Positions 22,845-35,447 of a DNA stretch of 64,000 bases are shown here, piece after piece. Source of the DNA: Laccaria trichodermophora. Its lineage: Eukaryota; Basidiomycota; Agaricomycetes; Agaricales; Hydnangiaceae. The DNA lies in the NCBI GenBank assembly GCA_018417955.1, contig JACTVC010000058.1, positions 23,835 to 87,834 of the forward strand, given 5' to 3'. The first letter of the stretch is position 1; each line of letters starts with the position of its first letter. The translations under genes and the position numbers were made by a program. Under the pieces are notes generated by a model. The model made no database searches and had not been told where the DNA came from. It saw only the letters and a program-made list of their open reading frames with translations.

Positions 22845-25800
22845 TTACTCGGCATTCAAGATTGGCATGACCTGCTTTCTCCCTTTGACAGGCCAAACTT
22901 CCTCCATCGTCGACGCATCCCATACGCGGCTACCCCTAGCCACGTAAAGCAGGTCTCTACTGCTTCCGATATCACCCTCAAGAAGATCGATCCCAGGTGG
23001 GTATACGAGGAAATCAGCAAGTTTGCCTGGTGACAAGGAGCCGATGGAGGACTGGAGCCCGAGTGTGATTGCTCCGGATGATGTTGCGGCACGGATGACC
23101 TAAATAGCGATTTATTTTATTAGCAGATAAGATGGGAGAGGGAACGGTGGTATGTGTACCTCATAATTACTCAAACCGCCTGCACTGGTGAAACCCATTT
23201 CTGCGTGGTAGTTGACACCCAGAGGCGGCTCTCCGTGAGCACCGATGTTCGCTAGAAGGCCTCTTTGAACCATCTTCGCGACGGATGCAGAGGTATTGAA
23301 GAGCGCATAAGCTAGGGGGAATAGATAATGAGAAGATTGAAATTGACGCGTCACCACGGAGGAAAACATACAGTTAGCAGGTCGTGCGATAGATTCAGAC
23401 AGCCTTTCCAAAATATCGTGCCTCGTGAAACGTCGTAGCCTACACGAGGTTGAAGTAACTAAGATGTCGAATATCATTCGAAGAAAATATACATACTTCG
23501 GGTCATTGGGTATATCTTCTGTAGCCCACACAAGCTGCTCTCCCCATCCCCCACCATAATTCACGATATGCGTAGGGGTGGATCCTGTCCCGCTAAGAGC
23601 ATAAAGTGTCAAAACGTCTTCATAGAGTGTTGGAACAGGGATGGCATGTTCGACTGTGGTCATACCTGTCCATGGAAGGTAAGTTCCAAGAGGAAGTGTC
23701 AAAAAAGCTCGAATATACCATCCACAATATACGTCAAGTCCCAATCAAAATTCATGCCTCCTTCAGGAACGCACAGCATACTGAAGTTCCGCGCTGCGAG
23801 CAGCAATCGTTGCCGGGATGCTCTGCAGAGATTCAATATATTGGTCAAGCAATAAACCCAAAACAAACCTTGAAGGGATGTTATAGTTCTTGTACGATAT
23901 AGCACCAGGCCCACCCTCTGCTTTGATTCGGATTAACGCGGAACGCGCCTCATCCATGTCGACGATGTCTTGATGAACATTACCCCCAGCACCGTAAATG
24001 ATGTCTCCAACTGAGAAAATGCGGGGACCAATCATCCGCCCACTCTCGACTAGACTGCGTTCCACAAAGCTGTTTACGTTGTCTGCACTGGGACTGTTCG
24101 GAATGTAAGTGTAAGAATAGTCGGTTTTGGGGAGAGGATTACTTGTGAAGGGTTGTTACACCATAGGCAAGGAAAGTTTCCATTTCCCATGACTTTGCAG
24201 GGTATCTATATTCGAAACCGTTCCAATGTGCGTGAACGTCGACAAAGCCTGGTATTACGAAGCCTACCAGCCAAAAAATTATTGCTGTTGGACAAAAATT
24301 AAATGGAGACAAGCACTCACCACCTCGAGCGTTGATGATGGTAGCACCAGGAGCCGTGGTATAACCGCCGATTGCACCGACATATTCAACAACGCCGCCC
24401 CGACTGACGAGAATACCGTTGCGTATCAGATCAGTATTAACTTTTCCCGATGCCATGGTAAGAATGGTTGCATTTAAGACAACCAAAACATCCGAGTTAT
24501 CCGGCACCTCAGCGATCGCAGCAGCCTCCCTTTTCAGACGTGCAATGTCGGTGGTGTGCTCAATGACGATCTCTTGATATTCAAGCAAGTTCTTGACGCA
24601 TGAAATACCAAAGTTTAGGCGGTCGCGCTTGATGGCTGACGAGCAATGATGCAGCTTAGACACCTCCAAGGAGTGTAAGAACGGTCCTAGGTATATATGT
24701 GAGATCAGCGACAATTGAAAGGAGCTGGTAGATTCTACCCAAGAACCAGAACAACGTCTTGCCATCCCTACTCCAGGTCACATCATGACCACCATCTAAA
24801 CTCAACCTTACTAAGCCCTTTGTTGCGTTGGCAGGCCTGGACCACACTGATCTGCCAGCTTTTTTGGCGCCATCTCCCGGAGCGAGGTATACGTTGAAAA
24901 AATCAACGAACGCGACATTGTCAACAACGATGGATTGCCGCCCCCGGCGTTGTCGTGGAGAAACAGCCAACTCCCTCGACATTCGACCAGTTGCGATGGT
25001 GCGGTGTTTGTAGTTGCCCAGCTTATCAGCTCCAGCCCCGAGGTTGATTGTAAAGGCTCGGTTGGACTGCTGGACGAGGAGTTCCTCATTTCCGTCCATA
25101 AATCTCATGTTGACGCGATCAGTCGTGTCGATTTCAGAGGGAATGAAGCGGAGACTGTGAATAGTGATCTTCTTGGATTCAAGTGAGTCCGTAGGCGGGA
25201 GGGTAATGTCTCCAATGTAGAGTCCAGGACCTGCAGTGGCCAGAATGTCACCAGTCATATAATCTCCCCCAGTTTTGATGAATGCAATCTGCCTGTGCGA
25301 GCTTGGACATTCGCATAGAATCGGAGAGAAGTACCGACCAAATGGGAGACCATCCAGCTCAAAAGCAATTCCAGAGTGAATGTCTGCAAGTTCAAACGTG
25401 GTGAAGGTCTCGTCTGACCAGCGAGCATGGAGAACAAAGTTGTCTGCGCCATGCACGAACGAAGGTGAATAGTAAGGAGCAGATTTCTCTAGGGTTGGCA
25501 CCTTGATTGTGGTTTTCTTGCCAACTTTTTGGACATAAGTTACTCCGCCGGCTTGGAAGATCACTTTCTCTCCTTTCTCGTCTACTCGCAGATCTTTAAA
25601 TGCCCGAACTCTTTGGGTATCATTCGTCTCAATGCTGACTAGGGCATTTTCTGAACGCCGCGTTTCAGCAATGCGTTTCTCGATATGTGCTGTGAAAGGG
25701 ATGGGCCTAGGGGCAGTGGATGAGGCCTTCCGTTCTCCACGTTTGTTGACTGACAACGGAACCGAGTAGATCTGACCAGCTGCCCAAATGATGATAGCCT

Positions 25801-27311
25801 CGTCAGATGGTGTAAATGCGAACGAGGGATATGTGCCCATTGGAGCGGAGACACAAGACAAATCATACGTCAACCCATGCCAAACGTTGTGAATCGTCCC
25901 TGTCTCAAGATCTCTAAAGTAAAAAGATTCAAAATCGAGCGGAAGGGGTGTGGTTGCCTTCTTACTTCAGTACGAGCGCCTCTTTGTCTCGCACTCGGCG
26001 AACGAAGGCGAGAGTACGTCCATCACGGGAGAGCTCAGGTCTACTTGCTCCGCCTGGGGGGGCATCGACGAGGGTTGTGGTGACGCGAGTGGTGAGATTG
26101 TATTGAAAGATGGAATAAATTCCTTTGTGGACATCTAAAGAAACATTGAAATATTGCAAAAAGGTGAAATGGGTATGAACCAACCTTTGCTGTAGGTGAA
26201 TGCATTGGCATCTTGAATATTTTTCGAGTAAATAATTGCGTCTGAGCCTCTCCAAATGGCCTGTTCAGGGCCAATTTGCTGCTCGCCATAATCCTCTGCA
26301 GTCCAACCTGATGGGAGACTGCGCCTAACCACACGAGTTCCGCTGCCTGCATGAATTTTGTTTGGATGTTTATGTATGTCTTTTAAATTAGGAACAGTGT
26401 ATTCCCAACTCTCTCCTGCTCCGAGGGAGCGGTCAGAAGTGTACCATTTTGTCGCAATAATTTTATGACCAGATGGATGGAAACGCGCATCAGTGACATG
26501 TCTGTAGGTCTCATTCGTTACGCGTTGAGCTGAAGCAGAAGAGTAAGCATCCTACACCTGTAAGTGGGAGAGTACACGCACCGTTCAGACGTCCCTCTCG
26601 CAGAAGGCGGTTCACCCTTCTTTTTGGAGTCTCTTTCACCCCACGAGAAAGCAATGAATCTTCGTACTCCTTCTGGCTTAGAGCATCTAAGAGTTCTTCA
26701 CTCGGAGCCACCGAATTCCGTACATCCATACGTTCACATCCCTTCCACTCCGTTACCCAAATATTTTCCACTCCCAATTCTGCATCACTCCTGTAAACTA
26801 TTCTATCACCCTGGGGTGAGAAATGAGGGTCGGAGTCATGGGGGATGCCCAACAGAACAGGGCGGGCCGTGCTGGTCTGGGTATAATTCCGTCCACCTGG
26901 AATACAATAAATGTCCCCCAAGATGTCGAAGATAATGTCGCCAGATATGGGATGGACGTCGAGTCGCAGCCAAGTTCCTTCCTGCACATCATATTCCAAG
27001 GTCCTCGGATAAGGAAAGTCGGTAGATATATCCCATGGTGTTGGTTCGCGAAGTGGCCAAACGTTGTCCTTCCACTGAAAAGCTGGCTCTTGAGTGCCCT
27101 TAACAAACGCGATCTTTGACCCGTTTTCAGCGTGGAAAAGCGACAACGAGGAGGATAGCGTCTTGGATAAGGTGAACGCAAGGGAGAATAAGCCGAGGTA
27201 GGAGAGAAGCTGTCGGATTTGGCTTTGACGCGTAAGTGGGCTGCGCCAGTGACGCGTCGTTGGCAGTGGCAATCCGGGCTTCAAAGCCTCGACCTCAGGC
27301 GTCAAGGCCAT
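22845..27311 (-). CDS. Membrane-anchored beta-propeller (PD40/TolB-like) plus amidohydrolase fusion
   Basis: Twelve exons: 26582-27311, 26185-26529, 25966-26134, 24739-25913, 24321-24686, 24143-24263, 23869-24093, 23719-23822, 23497-23665, 23372-23439, 23160-23311 and 22845-23099. They give 1292 residues. One hydrophobic segment near residues 35-55 suggests a signal anchor. The next about 750 residues look like PD40/TolB-type propeller blades (PHFSPQGDRIVYRSDA, DARFHPSGHKIIA, RPELSRDGRTLAFVR, DVTWSRDGKTLFWFLG). From about residue 860 an amidohydrolase-superfamily domain follows, with FVIPGFVDVHAHWNG (the HxH metal site), YGVTTLHNPSADN, TTVEHAIP, and SLSPGKLADFLVYP at the end. Similar fusions are known mostly as bacterial 'amidohydrolase family' proteins. 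The substrate is unknown, and an imidazolonepropionase- or dipeptidase-like reaction is only a guess. Confidence 0.88.
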
Positions 27312-27815
27312 ACTAGTGTAAAAAATTGCTTGTTATGTGGCAGATGATGATAGGCTGTTGCGAGAATCAAGAGTCTTGAGCGCGTGTAAAGTAACGTTGT
27401 AGAACCGATACAATTTAATACCACGATTATGTATTTGGAGCTGCATCGACGCAAGTTGCAGCATTCTAATCCAGGAGACGGACCACAGATTTTTGTAGGA
27501 GGTAATACCACTCTTTGGGGCATTAGATAGTGTTGTGCATGTTGAATCAAACGAATCCAAAAACCACTTCACTGGTGCTCTCCACTGTCCAGTCACCAGT
27601 GCTACTGAACGACGCTTCAACCGTGCGTGCTCAGCCGGCCGGAGGCACAACTTTGAGTTCAACTTTGGTAAAACACGGATTCTTATTGGTGCGCTCATAA
27701 TTCACGTGCTCCGATGCGGCATAAATTTAATTGTGTTCCCGACATTTTCCTTTCAACGTCTTTTCTCATCTTCCGTCGTCGTCTTCATCGCTGAAGTCGT
27801 CGTCCCCCTCCGGTG
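27312..27815. other. Divergent promoter region
   Basis: Between the amidohydrolase fusion (minus) and aconitase (plus). Overlapping minus frames at 27302-27698 have no protein signature. It is pyrimidine-rich just before the aconitase start. Confidence 0.5.
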
Positions 27816-30766
27816 ATGCTCAACCTCTCCAATAGAACAGCCAATGCGGTCCGTGCGCTGCAGCGGTTGGCCGCAGGCATGGCCACCGCTGCTCCGCGGA
27901 TCGGCGATACCAAAGTCCCCATGTCATTGCTTGAGAAGGGCGCTTATATCAACTACCAGCGTATTGAGGACAACTTGGCTATCGTCCGCGATAGGTGGGC
28001 GGTATAGTTTATTTCGTTGGCTGTGGAAACTAATTCTCTGTTCTAGACTGAACCGTCCCTTGACTCTGTCTGAGAAGATTCTTTATGGACATCTTGACGA
28101 CCCTCACGGGCAGGACATTGAGCGAGGAACGAGCTATCTCAAGCTCAGGCCTGACGTATGCGACCCCTTTGCCCTGCACACCTTTTTGTTGACATTTCAT
28201 TCTTCGTAGCGAGTCGCTTGCCAAGATGCGACGGCACAGGTTAGGCTAACATACCTTATCACCTTATTCCTCCTGCTTACTCACGTAATGATGTAGATGG
28301 CGCTTCTTCAATTCATGTCGGCTGGTATGGATACCGCCGCGGTTCCCACCACTGTCCACTGCGACCACTTGATTGAGGCGCAAATTGGTGGTGTCAAGGA
28401 TTTGGCTCGCGCTATTTCAATCAACAAGGAGGTGTATGACTTTTTGGCAACAGCCACTGCTAAGGTCGGTCGGTTCTATCGGTTCCGCTTGGGTCTTACC
28501 CTCATACTTTCTTTAGTATGGCCTCGGTTTCTGGAAACCTGGCTCCGGTATCATCCATCAAATTATCCTGGAAAACTATGCATTCCCTGGTGGTCTTATG
28601 ATCGGCACTGACTCGCATACCCCCAATGCTGGAGGGCTCGGTATGATTGCTTGTGGTGTTGGCGGTGCGGATGCTGTGGACGTTATGGCTGGCATTCCTT
28701 GGGAACTCAAGTGCCCCAAGGTCATCGGTGTCAATTTGACTGGCAAAATCGGTGGATGGACTACTCCCAAGGGTACGTTATCCCCTTCATGTATACCTTT
28801 ACAACGCCTTACCGTTTTCCAGACGTCATCCTCAAGGTCGCTGGTATCCTCACGGTAAAGGGCGGGACTGGTGCTATTGTCGAGTACAAGGGCCCTGGTG
28901 TCGAATCTCTCTCTTGCACTGGTATGGCTACGATTTGCAACATGGGCGCTGAAATCGGTGCAACCACATCCATGTTCCCCTTCAACCATCGCATGGTCGA
29001 CTACCTCAATGCTACTAAACGTGGGGATATTGCCAACTATGCTAAACAGTTCGCCCACAACTTGAAAGCTGATGAGGGTGCGGAATACGACCAGGTCATC
29101 GAGATTGTATGTCAAATTTTAATTTGAAATGTCTACGTAACTCATCCTGCTATAGAACCTTTCAGAACTTGAGCCCCACGTCAACGGGCCCTTCACACCA
29201 GATCTGGCTACCCCCATCTCCAAATTCGCCGAGGAGGCCAAGAAGAACAACTGGCCTGAAGAGATCAAGGTCGGCCTTATTGGTTCCTGCACCAACTCGT
29301 CCTATGAGGATATGTCGCGTTCGGCATCCATCGTCAAGCAAGCAGCGGATCACGGTATCCACCTCAAGAGCAAGTTCACTATCACACCAGGTTCTGAGCA
29401 GGTTCGGGCCACCATTGCACGAGACGGACAAATAGAAGCTTTTGAAAGTGTTGGTGGACTTGTTCTCGCCAACGCCTGCGGTCCTTGTATCGGTCAATGG
29501 GACAGGCAAGACGTTAAGAAGGGCGAGCCTAACACTAGTATGAATCTTTCATTTGACATCAACGTGACCATGTTTCTTACTTTTTTTTGTGCAGTTATTA
29601 CCTCGTACAACCGTAACTTCACCGGACGTAACGACGCCAACCCTGCCACTCATGCCTTTGTCGCTTCTCCCGACATTGTCACCGCCATGTCTTTCGCTGG
29701 TCGTGTCTCCTTCAACCCCTTAGCTGACTCTCTTATCGGATCTGATGGCAAGCCATTCAAATTCTCCGACCCCACTGGTCATGAGCTCCCTCCCCGTGGA
29801 TATGACCCTGGAGAAGATACCTTCCAGCCCCCTCCTGCTGATCGCGCCAGCGTTAACGTCGCTGTTGACCCTAAGAGTGACCGTCTCCAACTCCTCAAGC
29901 CCTTCCTCCCTTGGGACGGCAAGACCCCCACCGACCTCCCTATTCTGATTAAGGTTAGCGGCAAATGCAGTATGTCCAGTTTCGTCAATCTTTCTTCGCT
30001 GTCCACTCACTTATACTTCAGCGACTGATCACATCTCCGCTGGTGGCCCTTGGTTGAAGTACCGTGGCCATCTCCAGAACATCTCACGTATGACATCCTT
30101 TCCCCTTCATTGCGATTCATTGAATCGTTTACAATAGAAAACTGCCTGATCGGTGCAATCAACGCGGAGAACAACGAAGCCAACAAGGTCAAGAACCAGT
30201 TCACTGGCGAATACGGAGGTGTCCCACAAGTTGGTGCTGCTTACCGTGATAAGGGTGTCAAGTGGGTTGTTATTGGCGACCACAACTACGGTGAAGGTTC
30301 ATCCCGTGAACATGCTGCTCTCGAGCCTCGTTATCTTGGTGGCCTCGCCATCATTGTCCGTTCGTTTGCCCGTATTCACGAGACCAACCTCAAGAAGCAG
30401 GGTATGCTCGCCCTCACCTTTGTTGACCCCGCCGATTACGACAAGATCCGTCCTTCTGACCGCGTTGACATTCTGGGTTTGGAGAGCTTCGCCCCAGGAA
30501 AGAACCTTACCCTTGTCGCCAAGCATGAGGATGGTTCCAAGACGGTAAGTGCCCCATTCCGACGTTTACAGTAATGTAAGCTCAGCCTTCCCTACTTCGC
30601 AGGAAATTCCTTTGGCCCACTCTTTCAATGAGGGACAGATCACCTGGTTCAAAGCCGGATCTGCTCTTAATCTGGTACGTCCATTCTTCGTCTCTAAACC
30701 ACTCTGGAAGCTCACGGACTCGGGGTCTAGATGGCTGCCAAAGCCAAAGCTGCGGCCCAACAATAG
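27816..30766 (+). CDS. ACO1: Mitochondrial aconitate hydratase
   Basis: TCA-cycle [4Fe-4S] enzyme that interconverts citrate and isocitrate. Twelve exons: 27816-27994, 28047-28155, 28210-28239, 28297-28464, 28517-28772, 28823-29106, 29156-29537, 29595-29969, 30022-30087, 30138-30544, 30603-30674 and 30731-30766. They give 787 residues. The N-terminus is a basic presequence. Key blocks: [35 protein letters not shown] with the first cluster cysteine, [11 protein letters not shown] with the other two, [22 protein letters not shown], and [19 protein letters not shown] with the catalytic Ser. A GTG lies just upstream in frame; the ATG at 27816 was chosen. It is convergent with EMC4. Together with SDH3 it is one of two TCA-cycle genes in the window, not adjacent. 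Confidence 0.97.
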
Positions 30767-31478
30767 AGGATTTCGATCGTTCGATTGCCCCAGGCTATAA
30801 TGAAGACTGCTCAAAAACAGGGGGTCTTGCAAAATACCGTACTTCTTCCGCGAACAGCGCCAATGACCGCGCTCTCTCTTTCATTCGCCCCTCTCTCTGC
30901 CTTCCTTCGTCACTGTCATACTCCGTTCTCTTCGCTCTCGATGCTTTGTATGTTTAGTCACCTCCATACCTTATAGATGGATGGGAGCCATGCGTACTGT
31001 AGGATTGACCATGCAAAATAAAATACTTTGCGGACCTTCACTTCTCAGTTTGAACTTGAGATAGTGTCGATGGACTTGCACCCACATTGTTAGACCAAAC
31101 CGTCGCTTACTGACATAAAATGGGAATCGTGCATATTTGCATATCCCTGTCGAAGACGTTCTGTAACAGGCTTTCCAGTGCATTGTAATCATCAGGCTTG
31201 GGCTGCGTCATTCAGGGGGCCAGAAGGGTAAAATACCTTTTCTCTCTTCCTCGCGCCCAGATTCATCTGTGTATTTACGTGGACACAGAACCTTTAATAT
31301 TCTGCTTGTGCAGCCTGCACAAGCAGTGCAGCTGTGTCGATGGGCATTTACACTGATACAGAGATCGCGCATATGATTAAAATTTTTCTGGTGCCATTAA
31401 GCCAGTTACAGGTATAATACAAACTCATTAGAACAGTGATATTTCTGGCGCCTGTGAAACAACTATTAGAAAGAGTTT
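30767..31478. other. Convergent intergenic region with a perfect palindrome
   Basis: Holds the 3' ends of aconitase and EMC4. The 25-bp palindrome at 31302 is the only notable structure. No gene is seen. Confidence 0.5.
31302..31326. repeat. Perfect 25-bp inverted repeat
   Basis: Arm CTGCTTGTGCAG, one central base, then its exact reverse complement. In RNA this would be a 12-pair stem with almost no loop, so cruciform DNA or a protein-binding dyad is as likely as a transcript hairpin. It sits between two convergent genes. Confidence 0.7.
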
Positions 31479-32165
31479 TCACTTGGCAGTGTAAAGAGAA
31501 CGCACCAGCCCTCTCGTCTCAAATGCCAACCAGTCTCCCGTACCCAGCGGTAAAAGACCCATCGACCGACACTTCCACAAACCAACGGCCAAAGTTACCA
31601 AATTACACGCAATATAGACGAGCTTCTGGAGTGGTAGCGTCGTTAACGACTTTGGATTGTGCTTGGACGGCGCGAATTGTGCAAACGCTAACAGCAACAA
31701 AAGGATGAGCTCTGCGAAAAGCCATGAAACGCATGAGTGACGCACCTTCGTTGATACCAGCGATATTTTTAAAAGGGGTGAGAAGGAGCATGAAGACGAT
31801 GCCCATGCTAAAGATCTGTACGCCTCCGCCGGACATGTAGAGCATGAACGCCTGCATCGGCAGGGACTTTATTGGCGCGAGCGCGACGTCCCATGCTCGT
31901 GTTCGTCTGAGTTCATCGTATGATTTCGCGGATTCCGCTGCTTGCTTTGACGGTCCCTTTGACTATTGAGGTCAGCAAATGGTGTTAGCACAACGTGCCG
32001 AAGCAACCGGTCCGCCAACTCACTGATGATGAAGAAGACTTGGAGGAACCTGGTGGAGGTGGAAGGTTCTTCCATCTATTGGAGATGAATGCAAGCCAGG
32101 ACTCTGGTGGGCGATACATACCTTGAAGAAGACTCTAAGGATGAGTACTCGAGAACCGTCTGCAT
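31479..32165 (-). CDS. EMC4: ER membrane protein complex subunit 4 (EMC4)
   Basis: Subunit of the EMC insertase in the ER membrane. Four exons: 32122-32165, 32024-32075, 31746-31962 and 31479-31687, giving 173 residues. A hydrophilic start with WKNLPPPPGSS precedes the helix RRTRAWDVALAPIKSLPMQ. Then comes FMLYMSGGGVQIFSMGIVFML (two membrane-associated stretches), and finally KLVYIACNLVTLAVGLWKCRSMGLLP and DWLAF, which are the family hallmarks. The acceptor of the third intron was placed at 31688 to give NEAFAQFAPS. An alternative acceptor would add about eight leucine-rich residues. Confidence 0.93.
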
Positions 32166-32663
32166 GGTCGTTATGAACTGGTGACGTGACTTTCACGCGT
32201 CAGCAATATCGCAGTTGTAATTTTGGGTGACACCCTCGTCCGACTCTAAAAATAAACAAGACCGTCGTAGCAAATATCCCGCTTCAAATTATTTTCATCG
32301 ATACATCCGACACAATCCGATATCGATGAAGTCTAGGATTATTTGAAGCAGAATGCCGATCGTACCAAATACCGAATATGAAGGTTACAAGTGTCTGCAG
32401 TAGGCAATGATTAAATGGTAAGAAAGAATGCAGGTGGATTGAATTATGTAAATGGGATGATAATGGGGGTTGGAAGACGGGGGGAGATTTGTCGGTTAAC
32501 ATCTAGACGCCCAGTGACCCCAGCCCCGTCTACGACAATAAGCGTTGCCTTACTTTTTGGGAGGGCAGAGGACAAGAAATCTAAGTAAACCGCAGAGGAA
32601 GGATGAGCAGTAAATGGGGTAGAGCCCTTCGAGCGTCGAGGCGCGGAGAATCACGCTGGGATC
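32166..32663. other. Intergenic, no gene seen
   Basis: Upstream of EMC4 and downstream of the MARVEL-like gene, both on the minus strand. No coding signature. Confidence 0.5.
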
Positions 32664-33438
32664 TTAAACTGCAGAGGGTCCGTAAAATCCACCTGGAGTG
32701 GGCTTGACGCGGAGACCGAACTTGTAGGCCAGGGTACCGAATAGCATGAACATGTACAGTGCCCCTACAACATAGTTTCAGCATCGAACATCACGCGACT
32801 CTCAAAAAAGTAAACGTACATAATGTCCATGCGATGGCTTGGATACTGACGATCCTTCGGCATTCGCCCACGAAAGGCTGCCAAATTACGGGGTAAAGGT
32901 CGACGGCATTCCCGCACGAGGTCCCGCGGAAGGGGGTTACTCCACGGATGATACCAGCTCCAGTGGCGAAAAATACAGAGAGCACCAAGGAGAAAAAGAT
33001 GATCGCTGGAGAGTGCGATGTCAGCGGTTGTCTCAAAAAAAAAATAGCAAGCAAAAACGAAAACAGAGAGAAAATATGAGAAAGCGCAAAAAAGTGATAC
33101 AGACCTCCGAGGCCAAGTTGGTAATGGAAAATTGTGACCAAAAGGGAGACGATGACAGCTGCCAACAAGAGACCGAGGTCGTTTTTCCACATCAACGAGG
33201 CATAGTGCGATGTTTCCCTGCCAAACTTGTGGATCTGTTGCGAGACAAGCCCAAGCTCAGCGCAGGCTGGCAAAAAAAGAGTCAACATTTTTTTAACCAA
33301 GGAAGAAAAAAAAGAAGCAAACGTACTGAGACAGAAGATAAGCACCCATCCAATGGCGTAGCAGATACTTCGTATAGACCAGACGAAGAGCTTGGGGGTG
33401 TCCTCTTCTTCTTCAACCACCTTCTTTTCGTTCGCCAT
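32664..33438 (-). CDS. Four-helix MARVEL-like membrane protein
   Basis: Four exons: 33327-33438, 33105-33266, 32820-33005 and 32664-32764, giving 186 residues. An acidic N-terminus (MANEKKVVEEEED) is followed by four hydrophobic stretches: SICYAIGWVLIFCLT, DLGLLLAAVIVSLLVTIFHY, AIIFFSLVLSVFFATGAGII, and AIAWTLWGALYMFMLFGTLAY. A loop with CGNAVD and GECRRI lies before the last helix. Four helices with a short cytoplasmic tail and Cys in the second extracellular-side loop match the MARVEL organisation seen in fungal plasma-membrane proteins. The assignment is structural rather than motif-based. A TATATAAT element lies about 35 bases before the start codon. No specific function is claimed. Confidence 0.72.
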
Positions 33439-34255
33439 CGGGAAGGAAGGACGTAGGGAGGTAGAGCAAGATTATATACGGTGTGCGAGGGCGAACTTGG
33501 GGGGAAGGGCGGCAACGGAGACAACTCTTGATATATATATCTCTTTAATTGTTGAGCCATTGGAATTCGGATCGAGGTGAAACCGAAACGGCCGCACCAA
33601 TGCGATCGGGACGATCCCATTCGGCATACTGAATTGCAGTCCAACGGGAAATGATTCAGCCAGTGTGTCATATGAATTGTGTCTACTCACCCGCGCGGCC
33701 TACGAGAGAGCGTTTGCTTTGGTGTTGACGTTTGTCTTGTTCAGTTCTTGGATTTTCTGGTAGTGCATATGAGGCCTAGCCTTAGGGTTATGTACGACGC
33801 GTAAAGACGCGTAAAGACGCGTCTCTGCCAGTGTGCCAAACACCACACCACAACTGTCTGGCGACGAGAACCCAACCAACCGAGCCGCCGCACCCTCCAA
33901 CACCTCGGAAATCATTCCACATGAATAGCCTGTCTCCCCCTTCACTCCAAACGAGAAGGTCAAGTACATTATAATACATAACAACGAGTGAGAATTGAAT
34001 GCTCAACACAACGAAGAGCTCCTCGTTGGCTCCTCGAGCTGTGGCGCGACCCACTCTCATGCGGTTCATATTATTAGCATTAGTGTGGTCCGACCAAGAT
34101 GCACATTGTTCTCAAACGCACGACCTGTTTTCTCAAAGCTTGTTGGGACAGAGACGCCTGGCTTGGTCATTCGTGCTCTCCCAGTGGATTCAATGCCAAA
34201 AAACAAGATTTAAGTTACAGTGCAAACGGACGAAAGAAACTAAGACACCCGGAAT
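33439..34255. other. Intergenic with a tandem ACGCGT cluster
   Basis: Upstream of the MARVEL-like gene and downstream of SF3B4. Apart from the ACGCGT triplet at 33797, no gene or repeat is seen. Confidence 0.5.
33797..33822. promoter_or_regulatory. Three ACGCGT boxes at exact 10-bp spacing
   Basis: ACGCGT occurs at 33797, 33807 and 33817. This hexamer is the MluI cell-cycle box bound by the MBF (Mbp1/Swi6) complex in yeasts. Ten-base spacing places all three on one face of the helix. It lies about 360 bases upstream of the MARVEL-like start. Function here is inferred from yeasts. Confidence 0.35.
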
Positions 34256-35447
34256 CTAATATGGAGGCTGCTGTGAAGGTGGAAATTGACCGCCAAAACC
34301 AGGCGGAGGTGGTGGCGCAAACCCGCCGTACACTCCTGGAGGAGGCTGCATCATAGGCATTCCCATCATGGGAGGCGCCATACCCATCGGCGGCATTTGC
34401 GGCATAATCGTCTGTTGCGGCGTGAATCCTGGAGGAGGAGGCGGCTGAGCGAGAACGCCAGCGAATTGACCCTGATAAGGCCCTTGGAATCCAGGCATTG
34501 GCGGCCGCGCTCCGAATGCAATGGGAGCGGGTGGGGGTCGAGCAGCTACGGGGAGAGCATTGTTTTTACGCGCTTGCGCTGCAAGGAGACGTTCTGCAGG
34601 TGTTCCGTGCCGTTCGCCCTTTCCATCCTTCTTGAACGCGTATTGAACTGTGATGGCTTTGTTCATTAGAAACTGTCCGTTCATAGACTCCACAGCAGCG
34701 TCCGATGACTCGAAATCGGTGTAAGAAACGAAACCGTAGCCTTTTGACGTCCCAGAACCTGTATCTCGAGCGATCTGCCACAAAGGGGAGAATTACTGCA
34801 AACTGTTATCTTTGAGAGAAAGGTCGCACCTTCGCCGTGGTAGCCATAATGCCGAAAGCGCTGAACGTATCATAAAGCAACCTCTCGTCGACGTTCTCGT
34901 CCAGATTTCCAATGAAAAGGTTTGCGCCGACGTCCAATTGTTTTTTATCAGACGATGCCTACAGGAACAAAAGAGCGTCAGCCGGCGGAAGATAAAAGAA
35001 ACAGGGAGTGGTTGTATAGAGGCGACGACGGCATTCCAAATGTCGCACCACCGAAGAAAAGCGATCCTGCGACAAACCTTGTTAACCCGAATGGGCTTGC
35101 CCCATAATTTAATCTGGTTCATGATCTTACATGCGTATTCGGCATCCTCCTCTGTCAATAGCTCGCAGAAACCGTAACCTTGATGTGCCATCGAAATACG
35201 ATCTTTTGGTAGATGTACATTCACTAAAAATGGTTTCGTTAGAAAAATATAGAATCCCATGGAAAGAGTTGACTAACCCACAGGTCCAGCCTGCAACATG
35301 AGTTCCCACACGAGCGCGTCCGTACACCTTTCATCCAGATTACCCTATCAGTCACAACGGTGAGCAAAGTACCCCCACACAGAAGTGATAACGGCGCACA
35401 AGATAAACCGTTGCTTCCTGATTTCTGTCATCTTGAGGGCGCGACAT
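34256..35447 (-). CDS. HSH49: Splicing factor 3B subunit 4 (SF3B4/Hsh49)
   Basis: U2 snRNP SF3b subunit that helps hold U2 at the branch site. Five exons: 35400-35447, 35278-35344, 35078-35223, 34830-34958 and 34256-34774, giving 302 residues. RRM1 starts at once ([19 protein letters not shown], then [18 protein letters not shown]). RRM2 follows ([20 protein letters not shown], then [18 protein letters not shown]), then [13 protein letters not shown] and ERLLAAQ, the sequence that typically closes RRM2. The tail is Pro/Gly/Met-rich, ending QQPPY. Family identity is very clear. Introns 35345-35399, 35224-35277, 34959-35077 and 34775-34829 all keep frame. Confidence 0.96.
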
